Assembly (NCBI GenBank): GCA_020744425.1
Contig: JAGMUV010000001.1
Location: forward strand, 2,604,001 to 2,668,000
Length of the DNA stretch: 64,000 bases
Source: Dactylonectria macrodidyma
Taxonomy: Eukaryota > Ascomycota > Sordariomycetes > Hypocreales > Nectriaceae
Direction of reading: 5' to 3'
Shown here: positions 53,291 to 63,653 of the stretch, one piece after another
How positions within the stretch are numbered: the first letter of the stretch is position 1
Layout of the letters: each line of letters starts with the position of its first letter
Position numbers and translations under genes: made by a program
Notes under the pieces: model-generated
Told to the model about the DNA's origin: nothing
What the model saw: only the letters and a program-made list of their open reading frames with translations
Database searches by the model: none

Positions 53291-54421
53291 TCACTGCAAG
53301 TCGTATTGTGTCCTCGACGATGTATCGCCATATGTCGTCCTCAATTCGCTCAAACCTCCCATCAGGCTCCTCATGTCTGCCTCGCCTTCAGCCCCCAGAG
53401 CGGCCCACAAGTCTGCCTCGTTTTCAAACCCCATCTCGTGCAAAAAGTCTGTCTCTTCGTCTCCCTCTTCTTCTCCCTCTTCGTCTCCTTCTTCGTCATC
53501 TTCTCCGTCCTCACGTTCAGACTGCCATTTGTCTACCCAGTGCTCCTCAAGACCAATTGAATCCAACCAGCGCTCCCACGGCTCCATTGGGCCGTCGTTC
53601 TGCAACAAACGACTTTCTAGCCCTTCTCGGCTGCCAGCGATCTGATCTATGATAGATGCCCTCAAACGGATGAACTTTTGGACCTGGTGATTCAACACTG
53701 CTTCGCTGGCTTCCTGGAGAATATCGACACATGTGTTGAGAGGGCCTACGTTGGCTTCCAACGCGTCGTACATCCTGAATAGTGTGCCCAAAGGCAAGGA
53801 CTGAGTCATTTGATGCGTAAGACGATTGGCAAAGCGAGGCTCAACACCGTCCATGGTGACATGACTAACATAACGCAGAAGGCCGAAGTTTTTCAGGACG
53901 AGGGAATCACCTGGGAAAGAAATTGACCATCCTGGATTGGAGATTCCGTGCGGGATGTATCCGTGACAGAGGTCCAAGCGAACGTCATCTAGCGGCGGGA
54001 TATGGGCAAGGACTCGGCAGACTTTGCGGACAGCAGATCGAACATTTTCGAGCTCTGTGAAGTGTGGAACGTGGACAATGATGGCGAGTCGTCGGACTCT
54101 GTCGATTCTGAATCCATGTTCATAACCCGAAGAACCTTTGACAAGATCCACTCCCATGAATGGGGCATGTTGTATGCCATTCTGAGAAGTGATCATGATA
54201 CCCCAGGTAATTTCGTTGAGGATGGGCAAGGCCTCGGAATAGATTTGTTTACACGTGCGGAGGATTGCAGGGTGCAGATTGACTTGTGAACTGAATGTTA
54301 TCTCATCAAGTTCTTCTAGCAGGTATCGATAGATGATGGACCGAACCCCACGCGGCAAGGTGAGCAACGTGGGGCTGGAGCTGGGGGATGTGTGCTGGGG
54401 GGATGTGTGCTGGTGGGCCAT
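53291..54421 (-). CDS. F-box-like/2EXR-type protein with acidic tail
   Basis: A single-exon frame of 376 residues. The ATG at 54421 has a near-perfect context (gccaccATGG); the longer frame upstream begins with TTG only. 'LLTLPRGVRSIIYRYLLEELDEI' and 'HPAILRTCKQIYSEALPIL' are the paired motifs of the fungal F-box/2EXR class. A middle part 'ERWLDSIGLEEHWVDKW' leads to a run of Glu/Asp (about 30 residues). The family is large and of unknown targets. It lies on the strand opposite most neighbours. Confidence 0.75.
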   Translation of the reverse strand: MAHQHTSPQHTSPSSSPTLLTLPRGVRSIIYRYLLEELDEITFSSQVNLHPAILRTCKQIYSEALPILNEITWGIMITSQNGIQHAPFMGVDLVKGSSGYEHGFRIDRVRRLAIIVHVPHFTELENVRSAVRKVCRVLAHIPPLDDVRLDLCHGYIPHGISNPGWSISFPGDSLVLKNFGLLRYVSHVTMDGVEPRFANRLTHQMTQSLPLGTLFRMYDALEANVGPLNTCVDILQEASEAVLNHQVQKFIRLRASIIDQIAGSREGLESRLLQNDGPMEPWERWLDSIGLEEHWVDKWQSEREDGEDDEEGDEEGEEEGDEETDFLHEMGFENEADLWAALGAEGEADMRSLMGGLSELRTTYGDTSSRTQYDLQ

Positions 54422-55538
54422 GGTGGCGGATCGCAAAAGTTGACTGTGGGTGGGGGGATTGAATGGGTGGATGATTGGATGAGTGAATGGGTCGGTGGGC
54501 GATGAGAAGAGATTAGGTTCAAAGCTAAGTTAGTGGTAAGAAAGGCCTGAAGCATTACGCGTATATATATGAGAACCTGAAAAGCGGTCGGGAACGGCAG
54601 CAACAAGGAACAATACATTTTCCAACCAGTCACAAAAGAATCCCTAAGGTAAGGGGGTGCGGCGATTGCCGTGATCTTTGTGTAACTTGATATCAACCCA
54701 AGGGCCTGACTGTCGCTGGGACACCGGCTCTTCAAGTATCAAACCACCAACGTATTCAATACGGCCTGGTGACCCTCAATCTACCATCTGACTGCTACGC
54801 AAATCATCGTAAATTAACGATTACCTACCGTAACGACCCGCCGATCAGTGGCCCTTAGTGTGCTGCTAACATACCTAGACTTCGGTCTCTTCCCGAGGAA
54901 CCATCTCAAACTACCCTGGACTTACCCCGCACGAGATCGATCCCCTGAGCATCCCCTGATCACCCCTCGAGCGAACCCGAGCGCTATAAGAACGGAGTGC
55001 GTTACTGCACGAGCTTTACCAAGCAGCAGACTATCGGGTGTTTAAACCATGGCCAGTCATTCCTTGAACTGGCCAGGGTTGTTTGGCACACCGTCTGCGC
55101 GTATCGCCGGTGGTCCATATTGGCGCCGAGCCGTGTCAAGCCAAACAATTCATGGCTCCTGGTGGTCCCCGCCCTTGTATGCGCGCATGAGCGGCCAGGA
55201 TTATCCGCCTACGCCAGATCATTCCCTCGGATGAGATCCACGCCAGCGTGAATCAGATCGCGGCTCTGACAAGCAGGTCTGCCTCTTGTAAACCGCTTCC
55301 TCAGTGCGGGTCCAGAAAACAGGTCGCAAGGATGCTTTCTTACAACCTCTACTCGTCGAAACTTGCGCCCTTCTCTAACCGCGCGGCTCATAGAGAGTCA
55401 AGTTCCCAAGACGGATTCTTCATCATGGACTGACGGATCTACAAATGCCATAGACGCATGTATATATATAGCTTCGATGATAGCCCATTAGCAAACACAC
55501 CCTTTGTCATTTAATTATCCCTTCACAAAAGCCGCATC
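54422..55538. other. Spacer, no supported gene
   Basis: 1.1 kb with short frames only; a TATATATA box at about 55460 may serve the gene at 55539. Confidence 0.5.
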
Positions 55539-56448
55539 ATGTCTCAAATCAACACACCTCAGCTCAAGAAACTCTGGGGGCAAGTCCAAAGTAAGCCAGA
55601 GTGGGCTACAACCAAATTCTGGGAGTTCATCTTCAAACAAAACGTCTTCGGTAGTCGCCACTGGGCCATCGCCTCACAGCAGCCACCAACGGATGACGAG
55701 AACGACCTTCGCCGCGTCGACCTCGTGGTGGAAAACATTGACGACAATAAGAACTCCACAACCTTGCTTTTCATGAAGGCCAAGAGAGCCAATGTCACTC
55801 TTGATCTAATCGACGAGGTTGAATACCAGGCATTTACCGCTTGCTGTGCGCATCTCTACTATACAGGGAGGCCATCCATCTGGGCAATGACATGCGTGGG
55901 CAGCAAGACTAGGCTGTGGGCCTATAAGCTCAACGACGATTACATGACACCATTCTGGCCATCAGGAGACGGGCTCTCGGCTAGGGGCGAATATGCTGAA
56001 TATTCCACCCAGGGGCAGGAAATCCTTCGCAAACTCGATTTTATTAAGCACAATCCCATACCGGGTTCGGATGTTTTCCAGAGGCCACCATCACCAAGAC
56101 CAGCTTCGGCCAGGCTTCCTTCCGGCTGGCACGATAATGAAGTTGCCTTCATCTCTCCTACCGTGCCATCACAAGTCCATGCGGGTCCCAGTTCGAGCAG
56201 GTCAGTTCAGCAACCGCCGAACGAGGCATCCGGCAGCCAATTCCAGCCAGAGAGCACATACCAGGGTCTGATAGTGGATGCGAATGGTGCCCTCGAGGCT
56301 ACTGTGCACCAGGGTGTCTGACGAGGCCCGCATCCATATACCCGATCATGGGTGGATTGAGTATCTCGTTCAGGTCTCCGGGAATCTCTACCCTGGCTAC
56401 TCTTACATGGCCGACTCAGGTAGGCAGTACTATACCTGGTCATTGTAA
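55539..56448 (+). CDS. PD-(D/E)XK-like hypothetical protein with 3' frameshift
   Basis: ATG at 55539. Residues ~1-165 form the conserved core: 'LRRVDLVVENIDDNKNSTTLLFMKAKRAN', 'EVEYQAFTACCAHLYYTGRPSIWAMTCVGSKTRLWAY'. The D...x-K pattern resembles the nuclease fold, though the usual acidic residue before the Lys is Met-Lys-Ala. A Pro/Ser linker follows. The frame stops at 56321, but one base over it continues 'DEARIHIPDHGWIEYLVQVSGNLYPGYSYMADSGRQYYTWSL' to TAA at 56448, which reads like the true C-terminal domain. So there is a one-base indel near 56315, or an unusual splice I cannot place. It is related to the remnant at 5826-6858. Confidence 0.65.
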
Positions 56449-57715
56449 CAGCGGGGTCTTTTGCTGCAAATACGCCGCTCGCAACATCGATCAGTGTGAT
56501 GCAAGCCATTTCGGATGGGCCCACAGTCTTTCAAATGCTGCTCGAAAGTCGACACAAGGAAGTCTCGTCTGAAGTAGGTCGGCTTATCGTTGTCCATCGG
56601 AGTGTTGCTGTGGAGCCAACGCTTGCGCAGACATCCGATGCAGTGGAAGCCCCATTCTGCCCTCCGGGACTGCAAATTCAGCCAGGGAATACGCAGCAGA
56701 GCCGCAAAACGCAGCGACTCGTTGTCGAATTCCGACAAGTCATCTGGTTTGCCCTCCATGCTTCTCGCGTATGTGTAATCATATTTAGCGGAAAAATCGC
56801 GCTCCTCTTTGGCCGCTTGCAGAACCTTCGGCATTGCATCCTCTTCAGGCTCCAAGTCAGACCAGGCATCCGGATCTTCATCGGTGCTGAGATCGTCTTC
56901 GTCTTCGACTTCATCTTCCTCTTCGTCTTCAGCGGGAAACGGAACGCCATCCTCCACCTTCTTCCTTCTGGCCTCGCGTCTTTTGAAGTACTTCTCCCAT
57001 TTGGGCTTCTTCGCCTCGATCCGTTTCCTCGCGTACGCCCTGTGCCTGACCGCATCCGCGCGTTGTTTGCGGAATTTCGCCTCGTCGTGCATCCTCTCGC
57101 GTTCATCAATGTTTTTCGGGAAGGATTGGATAACATCAGGACCCATTCCTGCATGGAACCCGCGGACGGCCTCCTCAGAGCCATGTCGCGCCAAGGCGGC
57201 TTTGAGCACCGACTCACGATCGAAAAGCGGCAGATAATACCCCACACTCGGTCCGTTACCGTACGCCCACCCAGGGACGCTCTCGAACTGCAGGATCGAG
57301 CGAAGCGTCTCAGGAGCGAGGCCAAACTTTGTTAGAGCGGCAATCTTCGTACTGCGGCGAACCTGTCCGTCTTCTGCGCGCACCAGGCGCAGACCCGCTC
57401 GAAGGTCATCAAGTACATGCACCCGCCGAAGTCGCCACACTCGACGCAACGGCTCTCGGATAGCTTAGCGACGAGCGTCTCGACCGTGGCGGTGGCTGCG
57501 AGCTTGATAGCGTATAAGCCGCGGAGCACCTCCTGGGCCTCCCAGACGAGCAGTCCAAACTGCAAATGCGCGTTGACGACCTGGAAGGCACGTTTGTTCG
57601 CAGCCCTGAAGTGATCAGCAGCCTTGATGACAAGGACAGAGATAATTGGGTCGATTATCTCGAGCGGAAGCCGGTTCAGGAAGCTGAGGCCGACCTTTGG
57701 AGGACGCTTCTCCAT
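56430..57715 (-). pseudogene. F-box protein gene with one-base frameshift
   Basis: ATG at 57715 opens 'MEKRPPKVGLSFLNRLPLEII', an F-box, and 'CVECGDFGGCMYLMTFERVCAWCAQKTDRFAAV', a Cys cluster. Near 57350 the frame runs out, and the adjacent frame continues 'STKIAALTKFGLAPETLRSILQFESVPG' to the stop at 56430. One base inserted there would restore a family-like protein of about 425 residues. The second half has coiled, charged segments ('RKRIEAKKPKWEKYFKRRE', acidic EDEEEDEVEDED) and a terminal 'WGFHCIGCL...FEQHLKDCGPI' zinc-binding-like part. No GT-AG intron fits, so it is either a recent pseudogene or a sequencing error. Confidence 0.65.
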
Positions 57716-57926
57716 CGTCGAAGATGAAGTTGTAAGAGTTAGCGGCGAGGGCCCGCCGAGCCCTCGGCCGGGCCTAGCCTTATCATTAGATGTGCGGCAC
57801 GATTGAGTAACGTAACTTACTGGAATCGCTTGATCTTTTGCCTTAACAGGCAACGGGTCTTTGTGCGGATTGGGCATGCCGCCCCAGCCCTTACAAGAAA
57901 CAATAATACGGCAACTGCTGCTAACA

Positions 57927-59450
57927 TCATAATAAGAACCGGGTTTCCAGTCTCCAAATAAAGAGCGTGTCCGGGATCGATGGGAGCTTGTCGGCATCCA
58001 TGCATGCATTGTATATCAGGGAGCACTTCACGCCGGCCAACTCCATCTGCTCTGTGATCTCGGGTGGTAAGGCTTCCGGGAAATCAGCATTGCTATCTCC
58101 GGTATATTCCACACAGATGACAACAAGCTCCGGCAAGTCTCCAGCCACCTTAGCTGCAGCGAAATCTTGGAGATGAGTCGAGATTCTGTTCCATTTTTGC
58201 GACGTGCACAGATGGAGGATTCGAAGGCTGGGTGGAAAGAGAACCGGCACTGAGATACTTAGATTTCTTGTGCCGAGCCAAAGCAACAGGTCCAAGCTCA
58301 GTTCTAGGACCTCGAGCTTGCACAAGCCTGCTAGGGTGAAGTTTGGACCGTTCTGCTCTAAAATTTCGTTCTCGCCACCCTCTTGTTGCGGGATGGGCGT
58401 GGAAAACTGGAAGCCTATAAGGCTCCTGGGTGAGAGAACAAGGCGCTGGAGAGACCTCAGCAACGGATATAGGCGCGTGAGATCTCTTGCCCAATTCCTA
58501 TGTGTCCGAACTTGCTCCCCAGTGACCAGGAAGATCTCTAGGTCACGTAGCTGAGGACAACTGCGGAGAACCGTATGGAGCCCATCCAAGTCCAAACTCT
58601 CAGCGATTAGCTTGCGAAGATTCGCTATCCTGGCCTGTCCGGTCACTAGTTCGGCGGGCCACTCAGCGTGATCAAGCGGGAAGTGACGAGAAACCTTCAG
58701 GACTTCCAAGTTGCGGAAAGATTTAAGGAGAGGGTAGGTAGGGCGGTCCCTAGAGGGGATGATGCGGAGGTTGAAGACTTGCAACCGGGGTAGACAGGTG
58801 ATCGACTCAGGCAGAGACATCGGAACGAGGCCCTCTCTAATTGCATCGGACAAATATTGCAGACTTTTAGATGTTGCGGCCACAATGAGAGTCTTGAGTA
58901 ACGCTACCGGACGTTCGAGCGAGGGAGCTAATTTGACCTGGCGGCTAGCTTCGTCAAGGATCTCGGCGGTTGTCTGACTTGATTGTATCACGCTGTCCTG
59001 TGAACCAGCCCGTTCATGTATCGGATCCAACAAAAGGACTTGAACCGAATTGGCTAGATCTGCTCGGTTGGTGATGGTGCGGAGAAGCAATGCAAGCCGA
59101 TCAACGTTAGCGTCAGAGGAATAGGCAATGTTCGCACAGTAGTAATGATGAAGGATAGGTTGTGCAACGGCGCTGTATTTCCGAGCCACGAGACAAAGCC
59201 CTTTCAAAGCCTGTCTTCTCTCCCGCGCTTCTGAGTGTGTGATGACGCTCTCCATATCCGTCTCGACGCTCTCCATATTCGCCTCGACGCAAGAATCGAC
59301 GCAATGGGCGCAGAGGTTCTCGGTAATCCTGATAAGCATCTCGATCGGAAGATTGTCGAGAGTTCGAGGAGAATTAACGAGACTCAGATCCTGTAAGTTC
59401 TCGGTTGGCACATCCACGTTACCGCCAGGATGGTTGGTAATGTTATTCAT
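57927..59450 (-). CDS. F-box protein with leucine-rich region
   Basis: A single-exon frame of 507 residues. The F-box is 'TLDNLPIEMLIRITENLCAHC', followed by an insert and 'RRQALKGLCLVARKYSAVAQPILHHYYCA'. The rest has irregular leucine-rich segments ('LPRLQVFNLRII', 'FRNLEVLKVSRHFPL', 'CPQLRDLEIFLV', 'LRSLQRLVLSPRSL', 'KLEVLELSLDLLL'). Such proteins are presumed SCF adaptors. The end overlaps nothing; the F-box pseudogene lies 200 bp downstream in the same direction, so the two may derive from an F-box cluster. Confidence 0.8.
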   Translation of the reverse strand: MNNITNHPGGNVDVPTENLQDLSLVNSPRTLDNLPIEMLIRITENLCAHCVDSCVEANMESVETDMESVITHSEARERRQALKGLCLVARKYSAVAQPILHHYYCANIAYSSDANVDRLALLLRTITNRADLANSVQVLLLDPIHERAGSQDSVIQSSQTTAEILDEASRQVKLAPSLERPVALLKTLIVAATSKSLQYLSDAIREGLVPMSLPESITCLPRLQVFNLRIIPSRDRPTYPLLKSFRNLEVLKVSRHFPLDHAEWPAELVTGQARIANLRKLIAESLDLDGLHTVLRSCPQLRDLEIFLVTGEQVRTHRNWARDLTRLYPLLRSLQRLVLSPRSLIGFQFSTPIPQQEGGENEILEQNGPNFTLAGLCKLEVLELSLDLLLWLGTRNLSISVPVLFPPSLRILHLCTSQKWNRISTHLQDFAAAKVAGDLPELVVICVEYTGDSNADFPEALPPEITEQMELAGVKCSLIYNACMDADKLPSIPDTLFIWRLETRFLL

Positions 59451-60070
59451 ATCGACCGCCAGTTGTGAACTTGTGGCAGAAGAAATGTTTGTGGATGACG
59501 GGATGATGCTATTTCTGATTCACAATTCATGCCACGGTTAGAAACGGAATTGAAAGAATGGCGAGGAGGGGATGATTCTGTTGACAACAATTACAAATAT
59601 TTGGAGATTTACCAAACTTACGCTACGCGGATGTAAGATTGTGACTGCGTCCGAGTAGAATCGAGGATGCATTCTAATTATCACCCTCGGGTGACGAAGC
59701 CAGTACAGTGCATAGGTGTATTGGCTGAGAGAAACGGAAAGGGATGACCGTTGGCTTGCCATGAAAATCGATATGGAGTTTCTTGTGTTGTGCGTGTTGC
59801 GTGTAAAATGCTGAGTAACGAGAGCATTTGTGGTCCGTGCATAGGACTGGGCCCACTTGTGTACTGAAGTCGAATGACAAGAAAGAGATGGTACTTCTTT
59901 TGGGTAAAAATGAGAGGGCACCGAGTCGAACAGATATGACATATAATGCTCTGACTCCACAACTTCTTCCCTGAGCTCAAAAATGTGTTACTGATCTGTC
60001 TTTGCTATGAAGTTGTCGCGAACTTGCTTGTCATGAAGTTGAGAAAGCCCTGGAGACGTCGTGGGGTCCA
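59451..60070. other. Spacer, no supported gene
   Basis: Minus-strand frames at 59538-59980 show no motif. Confidence 0.45.
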
Positions 60071-60265
60071 TCAAAGCCGGAACATGTTCACGTAGAAGCT
60101 GATGCCCGCTTCCTCCAAGGCCGCTCGTACCGACTCGATCTCGGCAGGGTATTGATTTTGAAGATCTTCATCGTAGTCGACCTAAACGGTCTCGAGCTTC
60201 TTGGACATCATCAGCTCTTTTTCGAATGGGAAATATCCGTCAGAATGGACTGTATTGCACTCCAT
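60071..60265 (-). pseudogene. Small coding-like frame with one TAG
   Basis: From ATG at 60265 the frame reads 'MECNTVHSDGYFPFEKELMM...KKLETV', a TAG, then 'VDYDEDLQNQYPAEIESVRA...ISFYVNMFRL' and a stop. Composition is clearly protein-like on both sides of the TAG. The family is not recognised; it may be the 3' end of a longer gene. Confidence 0.4.
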
Positions 60266-60566
60266 TGTTCCGCCATCCCGATGTACCGACTTTTATAGTT
60301 TCATTCAAACCAAAATCGCCCAGTTGATACGGTATCGTCGGCAAAACCAAAGGGGGACGGTATGGGCAGAACATGGCACTATCCTGCCGAACAAATCGCA
60401 AGCTTCCAATGAATACTGACTCATTTTGGTGGGCTTCCCTCAACGTGGCAATAATAAAGCCTCCATAGATCCGCCGATGACGAGCGCACCCGAGCAAACC
60501 CAACTGTGTATTTATGCATTAAGCCAGCTCCGCCCCTCTGCCTTTCCCGCGACTCAGGGGTCGTCT

Positions 60567-60987
60567 TCAGGCAAACTCGTTGTCATCCTCGGCTGCTGCC
60601 TCTATCGAAACCTTTACCTTACCCAGCATGTCGGTCTTCCACCTGTCAAAACGGTTCATTTGTTCATAAGCATACCGTTTCACCGTGAACGCGACCGCAT
60701 CCAGGTCCTCTATTGTATGCAGCAGGTCGACGAGCAAAGTATACTCGCGCTGTTGCTCGAAGCCGGGATCCAGACCGCGGTAATTCTCGAGGGCCCGCGC
60801 CGTACCGATGGCATCGCCCGTGGCGAGGTGGCAGATGCCGGCCTTAAGCAAGTAATCCTTAACCAAGTAATGCATCAGGTTGTTGTTGATAGATGCCTGC
60901 GCGACCTTCTCGTAGAGTTCGATCGCCTTGTAATGATCGCCGTGCAGGGCTGTCAGATCTGCCACTTTGATCCAGAGCTTATTTGCG
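60567..60987 (-). pseudogene. Alpha-SNAP (Sec17) C-terminal fragment
   Basis: The frame reads 'LANKLWIKVADLTALHGDHYKAIELYEKVAQ', 'LVKDYLLKAGICHLATGDAIGTARALENYRGLDPGF', 'EDLDAVAFTVKRYAYEQMNRFDRWKTDML' to a stop at 60567. This is the C-terminal ~140 residues of alpha-SNAP, the adaptor that recruits NSF to SNARE complexes. A tag acceptor-like site lies at its 5' edge (60988), but beyond it is only AT-rich sequence, with no N-terminal half (normally ~150 residues). The sequence is quite diverged from orthologues. It is a truncated duplicate, perhaps untranscribed. Confidence 0.75.
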
Positions 60988-61260
60988 AGTCTAGGATTTA
61001 ATAGAAGAAGGTTAGTTCTAAAGGAAGAGGGACAAGAGTCTATTTATGACTAGTTAAGTTAATTAATTAATCAAGTCCTTTATTTTATAATAACTTAAGT
61101 ATAGTTAGTTAATCCTTATATAATAGCAAGTAATATTCTTTATTTATTTAATTTTAAAGGTTTTATATTTTATAAATATTAATCTCTTTTATGTAAGCTA
61201 ATATTATTACCTTTTTAGCTTTATGACTTATTTATATAAGCCTTTATAATTACTATTACG
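60988..61260. other. AT-rich block (RIP-like)
   Basis: About 270 bp of very AT-rich sequence (TTAATTAATTAATC, TATTTTATAA) between the alpha-SNAP fragment and the guanylate-kinase-like gene. No gene. It resembles the composition of the Copia element. Confidence 0.6.
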
Positions 61261-61968
61261 TTAGTAATTAAAGCTATAAATATAATTAATAAGCGTTTGA
61301 AAAGCCCTATCGAGATTTTCACTTAGGAGAATTAAGTCATATATTCCCGGAACGCGAGCATATCCTAACTCAGCTTCCTCCACTTCCTCGGGAACGCGAG
61401 CATTACCCAACTCCGCCATGAGTTGCCTCAGGGGCTCGTAGATTCCTGTAGTTTCCATCCCTAAGTGGCCTGCGCTTAGACGGGCCTCAGAGACGTCAAG
61501 ACTTGGCGGTGTGATGAATACGTATCGAGCATCGAATCCAGGGATGGACTTTAGCTGCTCAACGCCTCGCATATCGACGTCCATGACCACTATGCGCCGC
61601 GTTGCTGACCCCGCCGCAATGGTCTGCCTCGATACCCCCCAGGAGTGGTCACCGTACGTAGTATATGTGGCGAATTCGCCGCTGGAGGTCATGTTGAGGA
61701 ATTCATCAGAGGATATGTAGCGGTGACTATTCGAGCTGAGTTGTCCATCGGGCGGTCTGTACGTGGTATGGTGTGTAGCGATTGTAAAGGAGTCGGGTAA
61801 GAAGTCCCAGAGCTTGCGCATAAGGGCATCCTTCTCTAGTACTGAAGGGCCGCATAGAATCAGAGGCCGTAAATCTCGAGGCGACGCTGATGAAGGCCTG
61901 TGGTCAACAGATCTATCTATAATAGCATTCGCCGAAGAGAAACGTACCAGTTGCAGTCGACGCAGCAT
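61261..61968 (-). CDS. Guanylate-kinase-like protein with degenerate P-loop
   Basis: An ATG frame of 235 residues. After a short N-terminal extension 'RPLILCGPSVLEKDALMRKLWDFLPDSF' aligns with the start of guanylate kinase; the P-loop, normally GPSGxGK(S/T), reads GPSVLEKDA, so both glycine and Ser/Thr positions are changed. Later segments keep the fold: 'HHTTYRPPDGQ', 'YISSDEFLNMTSSGEFATYTTYGDHSWG', 'IVVMDVDMRGVEQLKSIPGFDARYVFITPPSL'. The C-terminus runs into the AT-rich block ('TLINYIYSFNY'). Known guanylate kinase makes GDP from GMP; this copy probably cannot bind ATP normally. It is a diverged paralogue or early pseudogene. Confidence 0.75.
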   Translation of the reverse strand: MLRRLQLVRFSSANAIIDRSVDHRPSSASPRDLRPLILCGPSVLEKDALMRKLWDFLPDSFTIATHHTTYRPPDGQLSSNSHRYISSDEFLNMTSSGEFATYTTYGDHSWGVSRQTIAAGSATRRIVVMDVDMRGVEQLKSIPGFDARYVFITPPSLDVSEARLSAGHLGMETTGIYEPLRQLMAELGNARVPEEVEEAELGYARVPGIYDLILLSENLDRAFQTLINYIYSFNY

Positions 61969-63653
61969 TTAAGCTGCCTTCCATATTGTCGACTACGGCG
62001 AAGCACTTCAGAGCCGGCTTGGCTTGAACATGAAGAGAATATTGATGAGTTAATGTAACAGAGGATTAGATCCAGGTCGGGGACTCAGTCTCACCTATAT
62101 ACTTACTGCAACTATAGCGAAGAGTTTTAGATGCGTGGTAACAGAGTCATACTTGTTTCTTGAGGGAAGGTGAAAATTTTGCTGAAAGTCTATCAGATAT
62201 AGCTGGAACCTACTGTCAGAAACGCATGATGGAAAATTTAAACCCATAGCATTAGAAATAGATTAGGTTAAAGTATAAGGCGGAAATAGCATAGTGGACC
62301 TACATGGTCGCCGTAAGAAGCTCTGCCTCAGCTCAACCCGATCTCTATGGAGAATCCCAAACCGGGTATGCACTTCTTCTCTAGCAACTTAAGGATTCCA
62401 GAGCCAGTCCTTAAAAGCCAGCAGGGTTAGCACATAACATGTAAGAGGAAGAACGCATTAATGAGACCCAGCTTACCTTACTGTTAGGTGAACCAGTACT
62501 GAGGCTGTGAACCCCCATGGCCATTTGGTAGCTGGCGGCAGCGCCAACAGAGCTGACCGCGTGTGTACGGGCGCGGTTACCAGGCCAGCACAGCTGTACG
62601 GCCAGGTTTCGCATCGCATGATAGCGTCGGGACCGCGAATGGCCATATTGCAACGTTGGCAAACTTCGATAGGAATGTATCACATCTTGTCTCGAGAGTT
62701 TGTAAATATTTGGGATTTATATAATTGGGAATTTGTTAATGCGAGAAGTGCGAGATACTGAAATGAACTGCTTGGATAATTCCTACTAATGCTGGGTTTA
62801 AATAACATTTCTCTTCCTTAGTAGGTGCGATTCACTCAAACTTGTTCAGCTTTGGATTAATGTCGCGCGATACAATAGCAAGAATTGAATAACATAGGAC
62901 AACTCCTGAATCACGAACTTGGGATAAAGTGAAGTGAATCCAGAACATGTGACTAATGATCTCGCTCCGATCCGAGCATATTTAGAGTTTTCACAGTGAA
63001 ACTATCGGACAGAATGGAATAGTTGAGACAGCTTAGTGACGATGGATGATGGATCTTGTCTTTTTCCTCTGTCTAGGGGGGAAGAAAGCTAGCTATTTAT
63101 CCCCAGGGATCCGGCTGATTTGGACATCCTTGAACCGATGAGGCTGTCTTCAGCCGTCTATCTATGCTGTTGAGGGTCATCTAGGTTGTTGATGTCTGTC
63201 TAGGTTGTTGATAGTGGACTAGGTCTGAAGTCTATGTCTAGGTTCGAAGGGAAACACAGTCTCTTTATTGGTTCAAAGGAAAACGCTGTTCGGATCCGGT
63301 CCTATGCACAGCTAGCTTTTCTATCAGAAAACACGGTGCGCACATGGCATGCGTCAAAGGGTGGACGTCGACAGTATGCCCCACCGATGGACGAAGTCTT
63401 GTTCTTCAATGCTGCGTGCTTCATTGTCTGAGATCCCTTGATTTTCCTTTCCTTCGGCTGATGTGCACCGCTACATTCAACACCTTTCTAGAGCATGATT
63501 GGGTTTTGCCCCGCAATCCTCCTCATTCACCATCAACCAGCTTCCCCAAGAAAGGTCCTACGGGCAATCATTTCCTCACACCACCTCATCTATATGTTGA
63601 AGCCACAGCTGACAAAGATCCAGACCCGACACCTCTGCTCAATTACTTCCAGC
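61969..63653. other. Spacer, no supported gene
   Basis: 1.7 kb of unrecognised sequence. A minus frame at 62411-62683 is protein-like but unclassified. At 63150-63230 an imperfect repeat of TCTAGGTTGTTGAT occurs. Confidence 0.45.

Noticed and set aside
56496..57335. 279-codon plus-strand frame with hydrophobic runs
   Set aside because: Antisense shadow of the F-box pseudogene; its hydrophobic Phe/Val stretches mirror the acidic run.
60426..61001. 191-codon plus-strand frame
   Set aside because: It is the antisense shadow of the alpha-SNAP fragment.
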